DNA from: Polaribacter sp. SA4-10
GTDB taxonomy: Bacteria; Bacteroidota; Bacteroidia; Flavobacteriales; Flavobacteriaceae
Assembly (NCBI GenBank): GCA_949519155.1
Contig: CATIQU010000003.1
Coordinates: forward strand, 1 to 64,000
DNA length: 64,000 nt
Direction: 5' to 3'
In this document: positions 18,076-27,640 of the stretch, piece after piece
Numbering within the stretch: the stretch's first letter is position 1
Layout of the letters: each line of letters opens with the position of its first letter
Translations under genes and position numbers: made by a program
Notes under the pieces: generated by a model
What the model was told of the DNA's origin: nothing
Databases searched by the model: none
What the model saw: the letters and a program-made list of their open reading frames with translations, nothing else

Positions 18076-18454
18076 CAGTTTTCTTTTTAGTTTCCGCTAC
18101 AAACAATGTAAGTAACTTAGTCATTTTAGCATAAATTTCTTCGTGCTTTACTTCTTCTTTAGCAATATACGAAATCATAAAAACATAGGGAATTTCTAGA
18201 TGATCATACACAATTTCTTTTTGCAGGCGATATGATTCTCGCAGCAATCTTTTAATTCGGTTTCTGTCTACAGCCGATTTAAAATTTCTTTTGGAGACGG
18301 AAACACCTACTTGTGCAGGAAAGTCTGAAGTATGTTTTGTTTGAAGGTACACCATTCTTAACGGAAAATATTTTACAGAACTTCCTTGCTCGTATAATTT
18401 TTCAATCAATTTCTTACTTTTTAATCGCTCCAGTTTTCCTAAGGTGTGCTTCAT
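18062..18454 (-). CDS. rnpA: Ribonuclease P protein component
   Basis: Small basic protein subunit of RNase P, which matures tRNA 5' ends together with the RNA subunit. The family signature RNRIKRLLRESYRL is present, preceded by VGVSVSKRNFKSAVD. I place the start at the ATG at 18454 (MKHTLGKLERLKSKK, 130 residues), because family members begin just before the LKSKK region. An upstream in-frame ATG at 18499 would add 15 residues not seen in the family. The neighbour is a protease gene rather than rpmH, as in other Bacteroidota I know. Confidence 0.93.
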   Translation of the reverse strand: MKHTLGKLERLKSKKLIEKLYEQGSSVKYFPLRMVYLQTKHTSDFPAQVGVSVSKRNFKSAVDRNRIKRLLRESYRLQKEIVYDHLEIPYVFMISYIAKEEVKHEEIYAKMTKLLTLFVAETKKKTDAST

Positions 18455-18627
18455 CTTTACAAACTTAAAAGAAAACAATAACTTTTTATCATTTTCCAAT
18501 CGTTAACTTTAAAAAAGATGCGTATTTTTAACTATAATTAAAGCAATTATTTTTAAGCTAGAATTGTTCAGTATTAAACAATATTTGATAGATTTGTTGA
18601 AATTTATTAAATTACAGAAAAAAATTT

Positions 18628-19806
18628 ATGAAACCAGATTTATTTCAAGCACCCGATTATTATAATATTGATGATTTATTAACGGAAGAGCATAAGTTAA
18701 TTCGTGAAGCTGCCCGTGATTGGGTAAAACGAGATGTATCTCCAATTATAGAGGAATATGCTCAAAAAGCAGAATTTCCTACTCAAATTATTGAAGGTTT
18801 AGCAGGCATTGGAGCTTTTGGCCCTTATATTCCTGAAGAATACGGTGGTGCTGGATTAGATCAAATTTCTTATGGGTTAATCATGCAAGAAATTGAACGT
18901 GGAGATTCTGGAGTACGCTCTACGGCTTCTGTGCAATCTTCATTGGTGATGTATCCTATCTTCCAATACGGAAACGAAGCACAACGCAAAAAATATTTAC
19001 CAAAATTAGCGTCTGGCGAATGGATGGGTTGCTTTGGTTTGACAGAGCCAAATCATGGTTCAAACCCTGCAGGAATGACTACAAACTATAAAGATATGGG
19101 AGACCATTATCTTTTAAACGGAGCAAAAATGTGGATTTCAAACGCTCCATTTGCACAGGTGGCTGTTGTTTGGGCAAAAAACGAGGAAGGAAGAATTCAT
19201 GGTTTAATTGTAGAACGCGGAATGGAAGGCTTCACAACTCCTGAAACACATAACAAATGGTCGTTGCGAGCATCTGCAACTGGCGAACTTATTTTTGACA
19301 ATGTTAAAGTACCAAAAGAAAACCTATTGCCAAACAAATCTGGATTGGGCGCGCCATTAGGCTGCTTAGATTCAGCTCGTTTTGGAATTGCATGGGGAGC
19401 AATTGGTGCTGCGATGGATTGCTACGATACTGCTTTACGTTATGTAAAAGAACGAGAACAATTTGGAAAACCGATTGGGCAATTTCAATTACAGCAAAAG
19501 AAGTTGGCTGAAATGATTACCGAAATTACCAAAGCACAATTATTAGCATGGAGGCTAGGAACTTTAAAAAACGAAGGAAAAGCAACTTCTGCTCAAATCT
19601 CAATGGCAAAAAGAAATAATGTCGATATGGCGATTAAAATTGCCCGAGAAGCGAGACAAATGCTAGGAGGCATGGGAATTACAGGAGAATATTCAATTAT
19701 GCGTCATATGATGAACTTAGAAAGTGTCATTACCTATGAAGGAACGCATGATATTCATCTATTAATTACTGGATTTGATGTAACGGGTTTAAATGCTTTT
19801 AAATAA
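18628..19806 (+). CDS. gcdH: Acyl-CoA dehydrogenase, glutaryl-CoA dehydrogenase-like
   Basis: FAD-dependent acyl-CoA dehydrogenase of 392 residues. Closest by eye to glutaryl-CoA dehydrogenase, which oxidises and decarboxylates glutaryl-CoA to crotonyl-CoA in lysine/tryptophan breakdown. The stretch GVRSTASVQSSLVMYPI carries the arginine and serine positions that bind the glutaryl carboxylate in characterised enzymes. MGCFGLTEPNHGSNPAGM is the FAD/substrate signature, and the catalytic glutamate is in TYEGTHDIH near 375. It stands alone with its own terminator at 19829-19870. Other lysine-degradation genes are not nearby, so substrate assignment is inference from motif similarity. Confidence 0.88.
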   Translation: MKPDLFQAPDYYNIDDLLTEEHKLIREAARDWVKRDVSPIIEEYAQKAEFPTQIIEGLAGIGAFGPYIPEEYGGAGLDQISYGLIMQEIERGDSGVRSTASVQSSLVMYPIFQYGNEAQRKKYLPKLASGEWMGCFGLTEPNHGSNPAGMTTNYKDMGDHYLLNGAKMWISNAPFAQVAVVWAKNEEGRIHGLIVERGMEGFTTPETHNKWSLRASATGELIFDNVKVPKENLLPNKSGLGAPLGCLDSARFGIAWGAIGAAMDCYDTALRYVKEREQFGKPIGQFQLQQKKLAEMITEITKAQLLAWRLGTLKNEGKATSAQISMAKRNNVDMAIKIAREARQMLGGMGITGEYSIMRHMMNLESVITYEGTHDIHLLITGFDVTGLNAFK

Positions 19807-19828
19807 AACTAAACTCACTTTTAATATA

Positions 19829-19870
19829 ATAGTCGACCATTCATGAAAATTAATGATCGACTATTTTTTT
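19829..19870 (+). terminator. Rho-independent terminator of the gcdH-like gene
   Basis: A 13-bp stem (19829-19841 with 19852-19864, one G-T pair) with a 10-nt loop runs into a T tract to 19870. It begins 22 bp after the gcdH-like stop. Its right arm overlaps the last codons of the convergent methyltransferase gene. Confidence 0.85.
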
Positions 19871-20442
19871 GTCAGTTTCACGAAGAGTTCTTTTCCATTT
19901 CTTTTTGAATACGAATTATAACAAGGCGACATGTCATGTATCTTAAAATAAGATTGAAAATAAGATACATATTCTTTCTTGTTACCGCCAAAGGGAGGCC
20001 TATCTGTATACAAAGGAACACTAAAAAGCAACCCAACTAATGTGCCTTTTACTTTTAAAAGTTGGTGCATTTTCAGGGCATAATTTTCTCTTAAACTTGG
20101 GTTTAATGCACAGAAAAATGTTTGTTCGATAATTAAATCGAACGCATCATAAACCTCAAAAAAATCACTTAAAATTAAGTGAGAAGAAGGAAATTCTGGA
20201 ATTCTTTTTTGAATATTATCGATGGCTGTTTTAGACAAATCCACAACAAAAACATTTACAAACCCTTTGTTAAAAAGATATTCTGCTTCATGAGCATTTC
20301 CTCCTCCTGGAATTAAAATCTTCAATTCCTTATCTTCTAATTGATCAAAATAGGCTTTTAAAGGCGGAGAGACGATTCCCAAATCCCAGCCAATATCATT
20401 ATTTAGATACCGATTGTCCCACGCTTTTTCTGATAAGTCCAT
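19861..20442 (-). CDS. SAM-dependent methyltransferase, thiopurine/thiol methyltransferase family
   Basis: Cytosolic methyltransferase of 193 residues. Motif I is ILIPGGGNAHEAEYL near 48 and motif II the acidic VFVVDLSKTAID near 70. WDNRYLNNDIGWDLGIVSPPL at the N-terminus (shown in part) is the TPMT/thiol-methyltransferase entry motif, and RPPFGGNKKEYVSYFQ near 148 is a family signature. Members methylate thiols, thiopurines, thiocyanate or halides; the substrate cannot be told here. The gene is convergent with the gcdH-like gene and 14 bp from the TolC gene stop. Confidence 0.87.
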   Translation of the reverse strand: MDLSEKAWDNRYLNNDIGWDLGIVSPPLKAYFDQLEDKELKILIPGGGNAHEAEYLFNKGFVNVFVVDLSKTAIDNIQKRIPEFPSSHLILSDFFEVYDAFDLIIEQTFFCALNPSLRENYALKMHQLLKVKGTLVGLLFSVPLYTDRPPFGGNKKEYVSYFQSYFKIHDMSPCYNSYSKRNGKELFVKLTKK

Positions 20443-20456
20443 TCTTAAATAGTGTA

Positions 20457-21776
20457 TTAAAAAGTTACATTTAAAATTTCTCCACTCAATTGTAATAATT
20501 GAATTTCAATTAATTTTGCAGCAAACTTTGCATTGTTCAATGCAGTTTTTGAATTGATGAAATTCATTTGAGCTTGTCTGAATTCAATTGAAGTAACTTG
20601 TCCTAATTGATAGCGTTCTTGAGTTCTTTCAAAATTATTTTGAGCCGTTAACACATTGGTTTCTTGCGTTTTTAAAACAAAGCGTTGATTTTTATAATTC
20701 TCCCAAGTGTTTTTTAGGTTGTTTTCTATAATTACTTTTTGCTGTCCTAAAGCTATTTGTTGGTTTTCTAAGGCAATTTTTGCATTGGCAACCCTTGTTT
20801 TTGTCGATCCTCCATCAAACAAACTCCAAGACAAACTTACACCCGCATTTAAACCGTTGGAAGTAGCCCCAGCTAAAAAAGAAGTGGCTGGGTTTTCACT
20901 TTGATTCCAACCATAAGAGGTGTTTAAACCTAAAGAGGGTAAGTAATTTGCTTTGCTTACCTTGATGTTAAATTCACTGATTGCAATGTTTTTCTCGCTT
21001 TGTTTTAATGAAATGTTTTTTGCAATTGTTTTTTGTTCCAGTTCCTTCCAATTTAAAAATTCATTAAAATCAACTTGCGTTTCAACATCATAAACAACAT
21101 CTTTTGATACGCCCAAAATTAGATTTAAACCCCGTTTTGCATTGCTCAACTGCTGAACTGCGTTGATCAAATTAATGCGATCATTATTTACATCTACTTC
21201 AGCATTTAACAACTCTAATTTGGTAGATTGACCGTATTCATACTGATAGGTAGCTCTTTTTAATCTTCTTTTAGAAATGGATACCGCTTCGGTTAAATTA
21301 TTTTTATTTTCTGAAAGTCTTGCTATCTGAAGATACGTTGTAAATAACTGTACATAGGTATTCTCAATGGTCTCTCTAGCTTGAAGCGCTGTTAAATTAT
21401 AAGTTTCTTTTAATTGCTGGTAATTGTACTTTCTCCCCAAACCATCGAAAAGAATGTAATTTAGGTTCACAGATGCATTGTACGATTTTGTAATTGCTCC
21501 TGAGATACTTGTATCACTCGCATCTTGACGGGTAATTGTTTGGTTGTCGCGTTTAAAACTGGCACCAGAAGATAGCGTCGCTGTTGGCAATAAGCCCGTA
21601 TTGTAAATACTGGAATTATTTTTTGCGGTTTCTAAATTGTTATTCGCAATTTTAATTCCAAAATTATTTGCTAACGTAATTCTTAAAGCTTCTTTTTTCT
21701 TGAGTACTTCTTGCGAAAACCCTTGCAATGTTACTATAAAAATAAAGGCTAAAATAGCTGTTTTTTTAAATTTCAT
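20457..21776 (-). CDS. TolC-family outer membrane efflux protein
   Basis: Outer-membrane channel of an RND tripartite pump. A signal peptide is visible (KTAILAFIFIVTLQGFSQ, cleaved after SQ), followed by two repeated TolC domains of long alpha-helices with short beta strands (each ends in an N-rich helical region, LSNAKRGLNLILG and ALNNAKFAAKLIEIQLLQLSG). I choose the ATG at 21776; ATGs at 21782 and 21797 lie deeper in the upstream pump gene and give no better signal peptide. It overlaps the pump gene by 11 bp, so translation is coupled. Third gene of the adaptor-pump-channel operon. Confidence 0.92.
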   Translation of the reverse strand: MKFKKTAILAFIFIVTLQGFSQEVLKKKEALRITLANNFGIKIANNNLETAKNNSSIYNTGLLPTATLSSGASFKRDNQTITRQDASDTSISGAITKSYNASVNLNYILFDGLGRKYNYQQLKETYNLTALQARETIENTYVQLFTTYLQIARLSENKNNLTEAVSISKRRLKRATYQYEYGQSTKLELLNAEVDVNNDRINLINAVQQLSNAKRGLNLILGVSKDVVYDVETQVDFNEFLNWKELEQKTIAKNISLKQSEKNIAISEFNIKVSKANYLPSLGLNTSYGWNQSENPATSFLAGATSNGLNAGVSLSWSLFDGGSTKTRVANAKIALENQQIALGQQKVIIENNLKNTWENYKNQRFVLKTQETNVLTAQNNFERTQERYQLGQVTSIEFRQAQMNFINSKTALNNAKFAAKLIEIQLLQLSGEILNVTF

Positions 21777-24700
21777 TTTCATCAAATTTAGATTCAATAA
21801 TGGCTCTTTCTACTTCTTCTTTGGTAACGGTTCTGTTTACGATTAACCATTTCACCCCTACTTTTAGTGTATTTGAAAATGATAATAATATTGGCAGCAT
21901 AACTAACGTTAAAACCGTTGCAATGGCAATACCGTAGGCAATAGAAATTGCCATCGGAATTAAAAATTGTGCTTGTCTACTTTTTTCAAAAATTAAAGGC
22001 GCTAGACCTGCAACTGTTGTTAAAGAGGTTAAGAAAATGGCTCTAAAACGTGTTTTCCCAGCGGCAATCAATGCAGCGTCGTATTTCATTCCCTCTTTTA
22101 GATAAGTGTTAAACTTCCCGATTAAAACGAGTCCATCATTTACCATAATACCAATCAAAGCAATAATTCCTAAAAAGGATAAAATTCCAATAGCAAAGTC
22201 ATGAACATAATGCCCCAAAATAACTCCAATCATGCTAAAAGGAATCATTACAATTAATAAAATAGGTTGCGAGTACGAACGAAAAGTAAACGCAATAACA
22301 ATATAAATAAGGCCTAAAACAATCCATCCAACCTTTCCAAGAGAATCTGTCGTTTTCTTTGCTTCCCTATTTTGTCCTTCATACAAAGGAGAAACAGTTG
22401 GATATTTAGACAATATTTCTGGCATAATATTCGTCTTAATATTCTCTAGAATGTCCGTTTCACTTGCCGATAAATCTTTTAAATCTGCTTTAATTTGAAT
22501 TTCACGTTGCCCTTCTAAATGGTTGATTGCAATATCGCCTCGTTCTATGGTATAGTTGGCAATTTCAGAAAAAGGAATTCTTACTCCTGATGGAGTTAGG
22601 ATGCGCATATCATCTAAATTTTTAATGGATGATCTGTCTTTCTTGTCATAACGAACCCAAACTTTAATTTCGTCCTGACCTCGCTGAAAACGTTGCGCTT
22701 GAAATCCGAAGAATCCATTTCGAACTTGAGTCATTATTGACTGTAAGTTTAAACCCAACAAATAGGCATTGTCTTTTAGTTGAATACGAACTTCTTTAAT
22801 ACCTGCTGGATCATTGTCGGTTACATCTTTTAACAAAGGATTGTTTTCTAAGACTTGTTTTAATTCTTCTTTTACGGCCTTTAGCTCTTTAATATTGTTT
22901 CCTAGTAAAGAAACAGCTACTGGGCTTCCTCCAAAATTACCTCCAGAACCAAAAATTAAACTTTCTACTCCATAAATTTCTCCTACTTTTTCCTGAATGG
23001 CATTCGTAATTTCTGGTGCAGAAAAATCCCGCATTTCTCCTGGCAAAAGATTAATAGTAAGTGTTGCATTTGCACTTCCGGGTCCTACTCTTTTAATTGA
23101 ATTTAAGATAACTTGCTGGTTATCTGTTTGTTTTTCTGTGTATTCTTTATTTATCAACCAGGCTTTTTCTTCAATTAAAGAAATTACAGAGTCTGTAATT
23201 TTTTCATTCGTTCCTTGCGGCATGTTTAAGGTAATCTGAATACGGTCACTTGCGATTCTTGGGAAAAATGAGCTTTTAATAATACCTCCTTTTAAGGCTG
23301 AAAAACTGATTAAAAGCGTGGCAACAAAAACACAAAAAATAAAAAATTTATTATTTAATGAGAATTTTAAAAGCGGAACATAATAATAGTCTCTAAATTT
23401 TGATAATAGGGCATCTGCTTTCTTATTTGTTTTCTTAAAAAAAGCATCAAATTTATTTGTTTTTTGAGGCTCAGTTTCATCTAGTTTTTTTCGATCTAAA
23501 GCCTTAGAATGTGCAATATGTGCTGGTAAAATAATTAACGCTTCTACTAAAGAAACTGTTAGCGTTAAGATTACAATGGTGGAAACTTCTCCAAAGAAAC
23601 TACCTATTCTACCATCCACAAAAAAGAAGGTAGAAAAAGCAATGATCGTAGTTAATATTGCCGATACAATTGGTGGAATTACTTCCATGGTTCCATCGAT
23701 TGCTGCTTGAATCTTTGATTTCCCTAGGTCGTAGTAATGATGGTAAATGTTTTCTCCAATCACAATTCCATCATCCACCAAAATACCAATAACGATAATC
23801 ATTCCAAAAAGTGATAAAACATTTATGGTAACTCCAAATTGTGCTGCAAAAACAAACATTCCTAAGAACGCTACTGGCAAACCAAAGGCAACCCAAATAG
23901 CCAATCTTAAGTTTAAGAATAATGCAAGAAAAAATAACACTAATAATATTCCAGAAATTGCATTTTTTGTTAAAAGCCAGGTTCTGTCATTTAAAGTTAT
24001 ACTTCTATCGCTCGTAACGTTTAACTGAATATTTTGTTGTTGTTGATTGTATTTATGAATGTATTTTTTAATTTTATCTGCAGAAGAAATGAGGTCTTCA
24101 TTGTTGGTGTTACTTACAGTAATATCAATCGCCAAATTGCCATTAAAATACAACCTATCTGGATTTTCTGACCAAGTATCTCTTAATGTTGCAATGTCTT
24201 TTAAACGAATAATAGTTCCGTTGGTTTCTGTTCTAACGATTAAGTTTTGAAGCTCTATTCCGTAATATGAACGATTGCTAGCTCTAATTAAATAATCTTC
24301 ATCTGCGGTTTTAATATTCCCTCCAGTTATTAAAATATTAGAATTTCTAATGGCAGTGGCAACTTCAATAAACGATAAATTATAAGCTCTTAAATCATTT
24401 TCACGAAGGGCAATTTCTATTTCTTCGTCTGGGTATCCAGAAATAGCAACTTGCGAAATGCCGTCTATTCCACGAATATCATTTTCTATATTTCTTGCAT
24501 ATTGCTTTAATCCTTTTAGGGAAACATTTTCTCCACTAATTGTAAAACTAATAGTAGGTCTTATGCTTTCTACTTTCGCAATCACAGGGGGCTCCATACC
24601 AGAAGGAAAAGACGGAACTCGATCTACAGCGTTTTTCACATCCGATAGTACAACATCTATATTTTTTCCTTGTTCTACCTCTACATTTACACTAGCAGCG

Positions 24701-24963
24701 TTTTCTCTTGAAACAGAAGTTACCCGGTCAACACCTACAATCCCTTTTAAATTGTCTTCTATTTTTAATACAACACCCTCTTCCATTTCTGCTGGTGAAG
24801 CACCAGGGTAGACCAAACTAATTCTAATTAATTGTGAATCTGTTAACGGAAAAAAGGAGGACTTTAATCCAATAGCACCCAAAACACCAAAAACAAGAAA
24901 TGCCAAAATAATGACATTAACCGCAACGGGGTACTTGATAAAATAAGTAATAATTTTCCGCAT
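21766..24963 (-). CDS. RND efflux pump inner-membrane subunit (HAE/AcrB type)
   Basis: Proton-driven exporter of 1065 residues, standard for the family. The two homologous halves each have one N-terminal helix (VAVNVIILAFLVFGVLG near 12; FIFCVFVATLLISFSALKG near 525), a large periplasmic porter domain, and a bundle of six helices. The proton-relay acidic pair lies in GILVDDGIVIGENI of the first half, and GIMVNDGLVLIG is the second-half counterpart. Drug-type rather than heavy-metal-type is suggested by general resemblance only; substrate unknown. It starts 3 bp after the adaptor gene stop. Confidence 0.96.
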   Translation of the reverse strand: MRKIITYFIKYPVAVNVIILAFLVFGVLGAIGLKSSFFPLTDSQLIRISLVYPGASPAEMEEGVVLKIEDNLKGIVGVDRVTSVSRENAASVNVEVEQGKNIDVVLSDVKNAVDRVPSFPSGMEPPVIAKVESIRPTISFTISGENVSLKGLKQYARNIENDIRGIDGISQVAISGYPDEEIEIALRENDLRAYNLSFIEVATAIRNSNILITGGNIKTADEDYLIRASNRSYYGIELQNLIVRTETNGTIIRLKDIATLRDTWSENPDRLYFNGNLAIDITVSNTNNEDLISSADKIKKYIHKYNQQQQNIQLNVTSDRSITLNDRTWLLTKNAISGILLVLFFLALFLNLRLAIWVAFGLPVAFLGMFVFAAQFGVTINVLSLFGMIIVIGILVDDGIVIGENIYHHYYDLGKSKIQAAIDGTMEVIPPIVSAILTTIIAFSTFFFVDGRIGSFFGEVSTIVILTLTVSLVEALIILPAHIAHSKALDRKKLDETEPQKTNKFDAFFKKTNKKADALLSKFRDYYYVPLLKFSLNNKFFIFCVFVATLLISFSALKGGIIKSSFFPRIASDRIQITLNMPQGTNEKITDSVISLIEEKAWLINKEYTEKQTDNQQVILNSIKRVGPGSANATLTINLLPGEMRDFSAPEITNAIQEKVGEIYGVESLIFGSGGNFGGSPVAVSLLGNNIKELKAVKEELKQVLENNPLLKDVTDNDPAGIKEVRIQLKDNAYLLGLNLQSIMTQVRNGFFGFQAQRFQRGQDEIKVWVRYDKKDRSSIKNLDDMRILTPSGVRIPFSEIANYTIERGDIAINHLEGQREIQIKADLKDLSASETDILENIKTNIMPEILSKYPTVSPLYEGQNREAKKTTDSLGKVGWIVLGLIYIVIAFTFRSYSQPILLIVMIPFSMIGVILGHYVHDFAIGILSFLGIIALIGIMVNDGLVLIGKFNTYLKEGMKYDAALIAAGKTRFRAIFLTSLTTVAGLAPLIFEKSRQAQFLIPMAISIAYGIAIATVLTLVMLPILLSFSNTLKVGVKWLIVNRTVTKEEVERAIIESKFDENEI

Positions 24964-24966
24964 GGC

Positions 24967-26082
24967 TTATTTGTTTTTGTTGATTTTCACGATCATGCCA
25001 TCAAAAGCACCCGGTAATGTTTGAGAAAGTATTTTAGTATTGTTTTCTAATCCTTTAATGATGACCTTTTCTGCACCAAAATAAACTGGATTAATTTGCG
25101 TGAGTGTTAAAATGCTGTCATTTTCTATCAAGTACACCGAACGATTATCTACTAATAACTTTCTAGGGATTTCGATAGCATCACTTTCTGATTTTGCAAC
25201 CATAATTGCTTCTAGAAAAATACCCTCTCTTAAATCTGAATCTTTCACTTCTATAAACGCTTTAATCGTTTGAGAAGCTTGATCTACTTTTCCATTTATA
25301 CGGATTAATTTCCCTGTATAGGTTTTCGTTTTATTTAAATTATTGAGTGTTACAGACTTGCCTACTTGTAAAAAATCTGAATAGAGTACACTAATCGCAA
25401 CTTCCATTTCATAAGCACTTGGGTCAATAAATTCGCCCAATCGTTGCCCAACTCGAACAAGTGTTCCTGGAGTAACCAATGCTTCTGTTAAAACCCCAGA
25501 AAATGGAGCCTTAATTTGATGTTTTTCATACCGAACCTCTAGGTTTTTAACGGCATAATAGGCTGTTAAAACACCTCTTCCTGAGACAAAATATTTTTCT
25601 TTATCTGATGAAAATTCAGGCAAATTAGGTGTTGGACTATTCATGTTAAATGCTTTTAAATAGCGCTCCCATTTAAAAAATTCGGCTGAATAATCTAATC
25701 GAATATCCGGCAAGATAGCGGTAATCAAATTACTTAAATTACTTTTTTGCGCTTGTAAACTTGCATAAAATTCATCACTGTTTATGCGCAAAAGTGTTTC
25801 TTCTTTATTGTATTTTGTTCCCGCTTTAAAAGCTTTTTTAGAACTTTCTAAAACGCCTTGAACTTCAGAGAAAATATCAATTTTAGTCTTAGCAGTTAGG
25901 TTTCCTTTTGCAAATAATAATACTGGAATTTCTTTGTTTACAACCTTTTCTACAAAAACAGTTTTTACTTCCCTTTTAAATGTTGGTTTTGGTTTATTGT
26001 TTTTTTGAACAATACGGTTTCCGCCAATAATAGCAAAGGCAATAAGTAGCAATCCTAGAATAGATAATGATATATTTCTCAT
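24967..26082 (-). CDS. RND efflux periplasmic adaptor (membrane fusion protein)
   Basis: HlyD/AcrA-type adaptor of 371 residues linking the pump to TolC. It has an N-terminal membrane anchor/signal (LSILGLLLIAFAIIGGNRI), a lipoyl-like half (KGNLTAKTKIDIFSEVQGVL), a short hairpin region, the second lipoyl half (HQIKAPFSGVLTEALVTPGT near 180), then beta-barrel and membrane-proximal domains. First gene of the operon. A -7-like TATATTTG (minus strand, 26141-26134) lies 52 bp upstream of the start, but without a well-spaced TTG, so promoter assignment is tentative. Confidence 0.94.
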   Translation of the reverse strand: MRNISLSILGLLLIAFAIIGGNRIVQKNNKPKPTFKREVKTVFVEKVVNKEIPVLLFAKGNLTAKTKIDIFSEVQGVLESSKKAFKAGTKYNKEETLLRINSDEFYASLQAQKSNLSNLITAILPDIRLDYSAEFFKWERYLKAFNMNSPTPNLPEFSSDKEKYFVSGRGVLTAYYAVKNLEVRYEKHQIKAPFSGVLTEALVTPGTLVRVGQRLGEFIDPSAYEMEVAISVLYSDFLQVGKSVTLNNLNKTKTYTGKLIRINGKVDQASQTIKAFIEVKDSDLREGIFLEAIMVAKSESDAIEIPRKLLVDNRSVYLIENDSILTLTQINPVYFGAEKVIIKGLENNTKILSQTLPGAFDGMIVKINKNK

Positions 26083-26440
26083 GATTTGTAAATTGAGCTT
26101 TTCTCTTTAAACGAAAGTTTTTAATCGATGGAACAAATATACTTTTTTTGAATACCATACGAAAATTGTTTGTACTTGGATTTGTTAAAGGAAAATTATA
26201 TTTCTTTTAATTGGAAGCCCGTTTTATCAAACCCTTTTTTTTAGCATCTTTATATTTCTAAAAGAATAAAATAATCCCCATTTTAGAATTTACAATAGTC
26301 CGATTAAAAATAGTTTGGAAACAATAAAGAATGAAATTAGTTCCATTAAATAGCAAATCGTAACCCAATAAAACGGAACTTTGCATATTAAAAATTTCCA
26401 TTTGGAAAAGCAATGAAGTTAAACCCAAATATGAAGTCAT
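26083..26440. other. Divergent intergenic region between efflux operon and GNAT-like gene
   Basis: About 360 bp without a supported gene. It holds the presumed promoter of the efflux operon near 26134-26141. A 60-codon minus-strand open frame at 26258-26440 looks like chance. At 26413-26464 a short plus-strand frame with two ATGs runs into the next gene in another frame. No repeats or RNA genes seen. Confidence 0.5.
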
Positions 26441-27640
26441 TTGAAAGCTTGTACAAACACAAATAATGCCCTGTACTTTTCGTCTGTTCCTGAAATTTCT
26501 GAGGAAATCTGGGAAGCATTAAACTGTGATAAAAATCTTTATTTCCATAGAGACTTTTTATTTTCTATAGAGGAAAGTAACCCAGGGGTTCAGTTTGCAT
26601 ACATTGTTTTAATAGATGCAAATAAAAAACCGATCGCAATTGCAACACTTCAATTTGTAGATTTTTACATTGATGATATTAAAAATGATTTAGAAGTCGT
26701 ACTTCGAAAAATTAAAAGTATTGGTCGAAAACTACATTTGTTACCTAAGAAAACTCCCTTAAAAATATTAATTTGTGGCAATACTTTTGTTAGTGGCGAA
26801 CACGGTGTCTTTATCAAAAAAAATCAAAACAAAAAAACAATAATAAAAGAGGTTGCCAAAGCAATCTTACATTTTGTGAATAGCAATCCAATCCTAAAAA
26901 AAGAAGTCAATTTCTTCTTAATAAAAGATTTTATAAATGAATCTTTGTCCATTACAGACTCTTTAAAAGATTACAATTACAGTCCATTTTTAGTAGAGCC
27001 CAACATGCTTTTAAACTTAAAGGAAGATTGGCGTTCTTTTGATGATTATCTAGCGGCATTAAAAACGAAGTTTCGAGTAAAAGCTAAAAAAGCATTGCAA
27101 CTTTCTGCAACGCTGAAAACAGAAGATGTTACCCTAGAAAATATTGAAAATCTGCTGCCAGAAATGACTGCACTTTATAAAAAGGTGTCCTCAAAAGCCG
27201 ATTTCAATTTAGGTGATTTTAACTTAGAAACCTACATCAGTTTAAAAGAAGGACTACAAGACAACTATATTCTTAAAGTCTATTTTTTAAACGGAAAAGT
27301 GGTTGGATTTATGTCTGGAATCGTCAATCAAAATTCTTTAGATGCACATTTTGTGGGTATCGATTATTTGCTAAACAAAGAGTATGCAATCTACCAAAGA
27401 ATGCTATATGACTATATAGAAATAGCCATTCAGAAGAGACTAAAATATCTAAATTTTGGAAGGACTGCTAGCGAAATTAAAAGTTCTATCGGCGCTATTC
27501 CGCAAGACTTAACAATGTATATTCGTCACAAAAAATCAATCAAAAATAGAATTTTAAAGTTATTTTTACAACGAATTGAACCAACCCCTTTTCATCAAAA
27601 ATTTCCCTTTAAAAAAGTAACTGCAAATGAAAAACGTTAA
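26441..27640 (+). CDS. GNAT/FemAB-like acetyltransferase-family protein, start unclear
   Basis: About 399 residues with a C-terminal GNAT-like fold of the Acetyltransf_6/FemAB-like group. YLAALKTKFRVKAKKALQ near 205, then VYFLNGKVVGFMSG and LKYLNFGRTASEIKSSIGA form the acyl-CoA-binding and catalytic-end region of that group. The substrate is unknown; members modify cell-wall or lipid intermediates. The frame has no ATG near its beginning and would start at TTG 26441. A separate frame with ATGs at 26413 and 26431 ends at 26464, and joining it by one extra base near 26460 gives a natural-looking N-terminus. A start frameshift or a true TTG start are both possible. It overlaps tesB by 14 bp. Confidence 0.72.
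   Translation: MKACTNTNNALYFSSVPEISEEIWEALNCDKNLYFHRDFLFSIEESNPGVQFAYIVLIDANKKPIAIATLQFVDFYIDDIKNDLEVVLRKIKSIGRKLHLLPKKTPLKILICGNTFVSGEHGVFIKKNQNKKTIIKEVAKAILHFVNSNPILKKEVNFFLIKDFINESLSITDSLKDYNYSPFLVEPNMLLNLKEDWRSFDDYLAALKTKFRVKAKKALQLSATLKTEDVTLENIENLLPEMTALYKKVSSKADFNLGDFNLETYISLKEGLQDNYILKVYFLNGKVVGFMSGIVNQNSLDAHFVGIDYLLNKEYAIYQRMLYDYIEIAIQKRLKYLNFGRTASEIKSSIGAIPQDLTMYIRHKKSIKNRILKLFLQRIEPTPFHQKFPFKKVTANEKR

Noticed and set aside
26258..26440. A 60-codon minus-strand open frame in the intergenic region
   Set aside because: Low-complexity, F/L/I-rich composition typical of AT-rich non-coding DNA, and no neighbour supports it.
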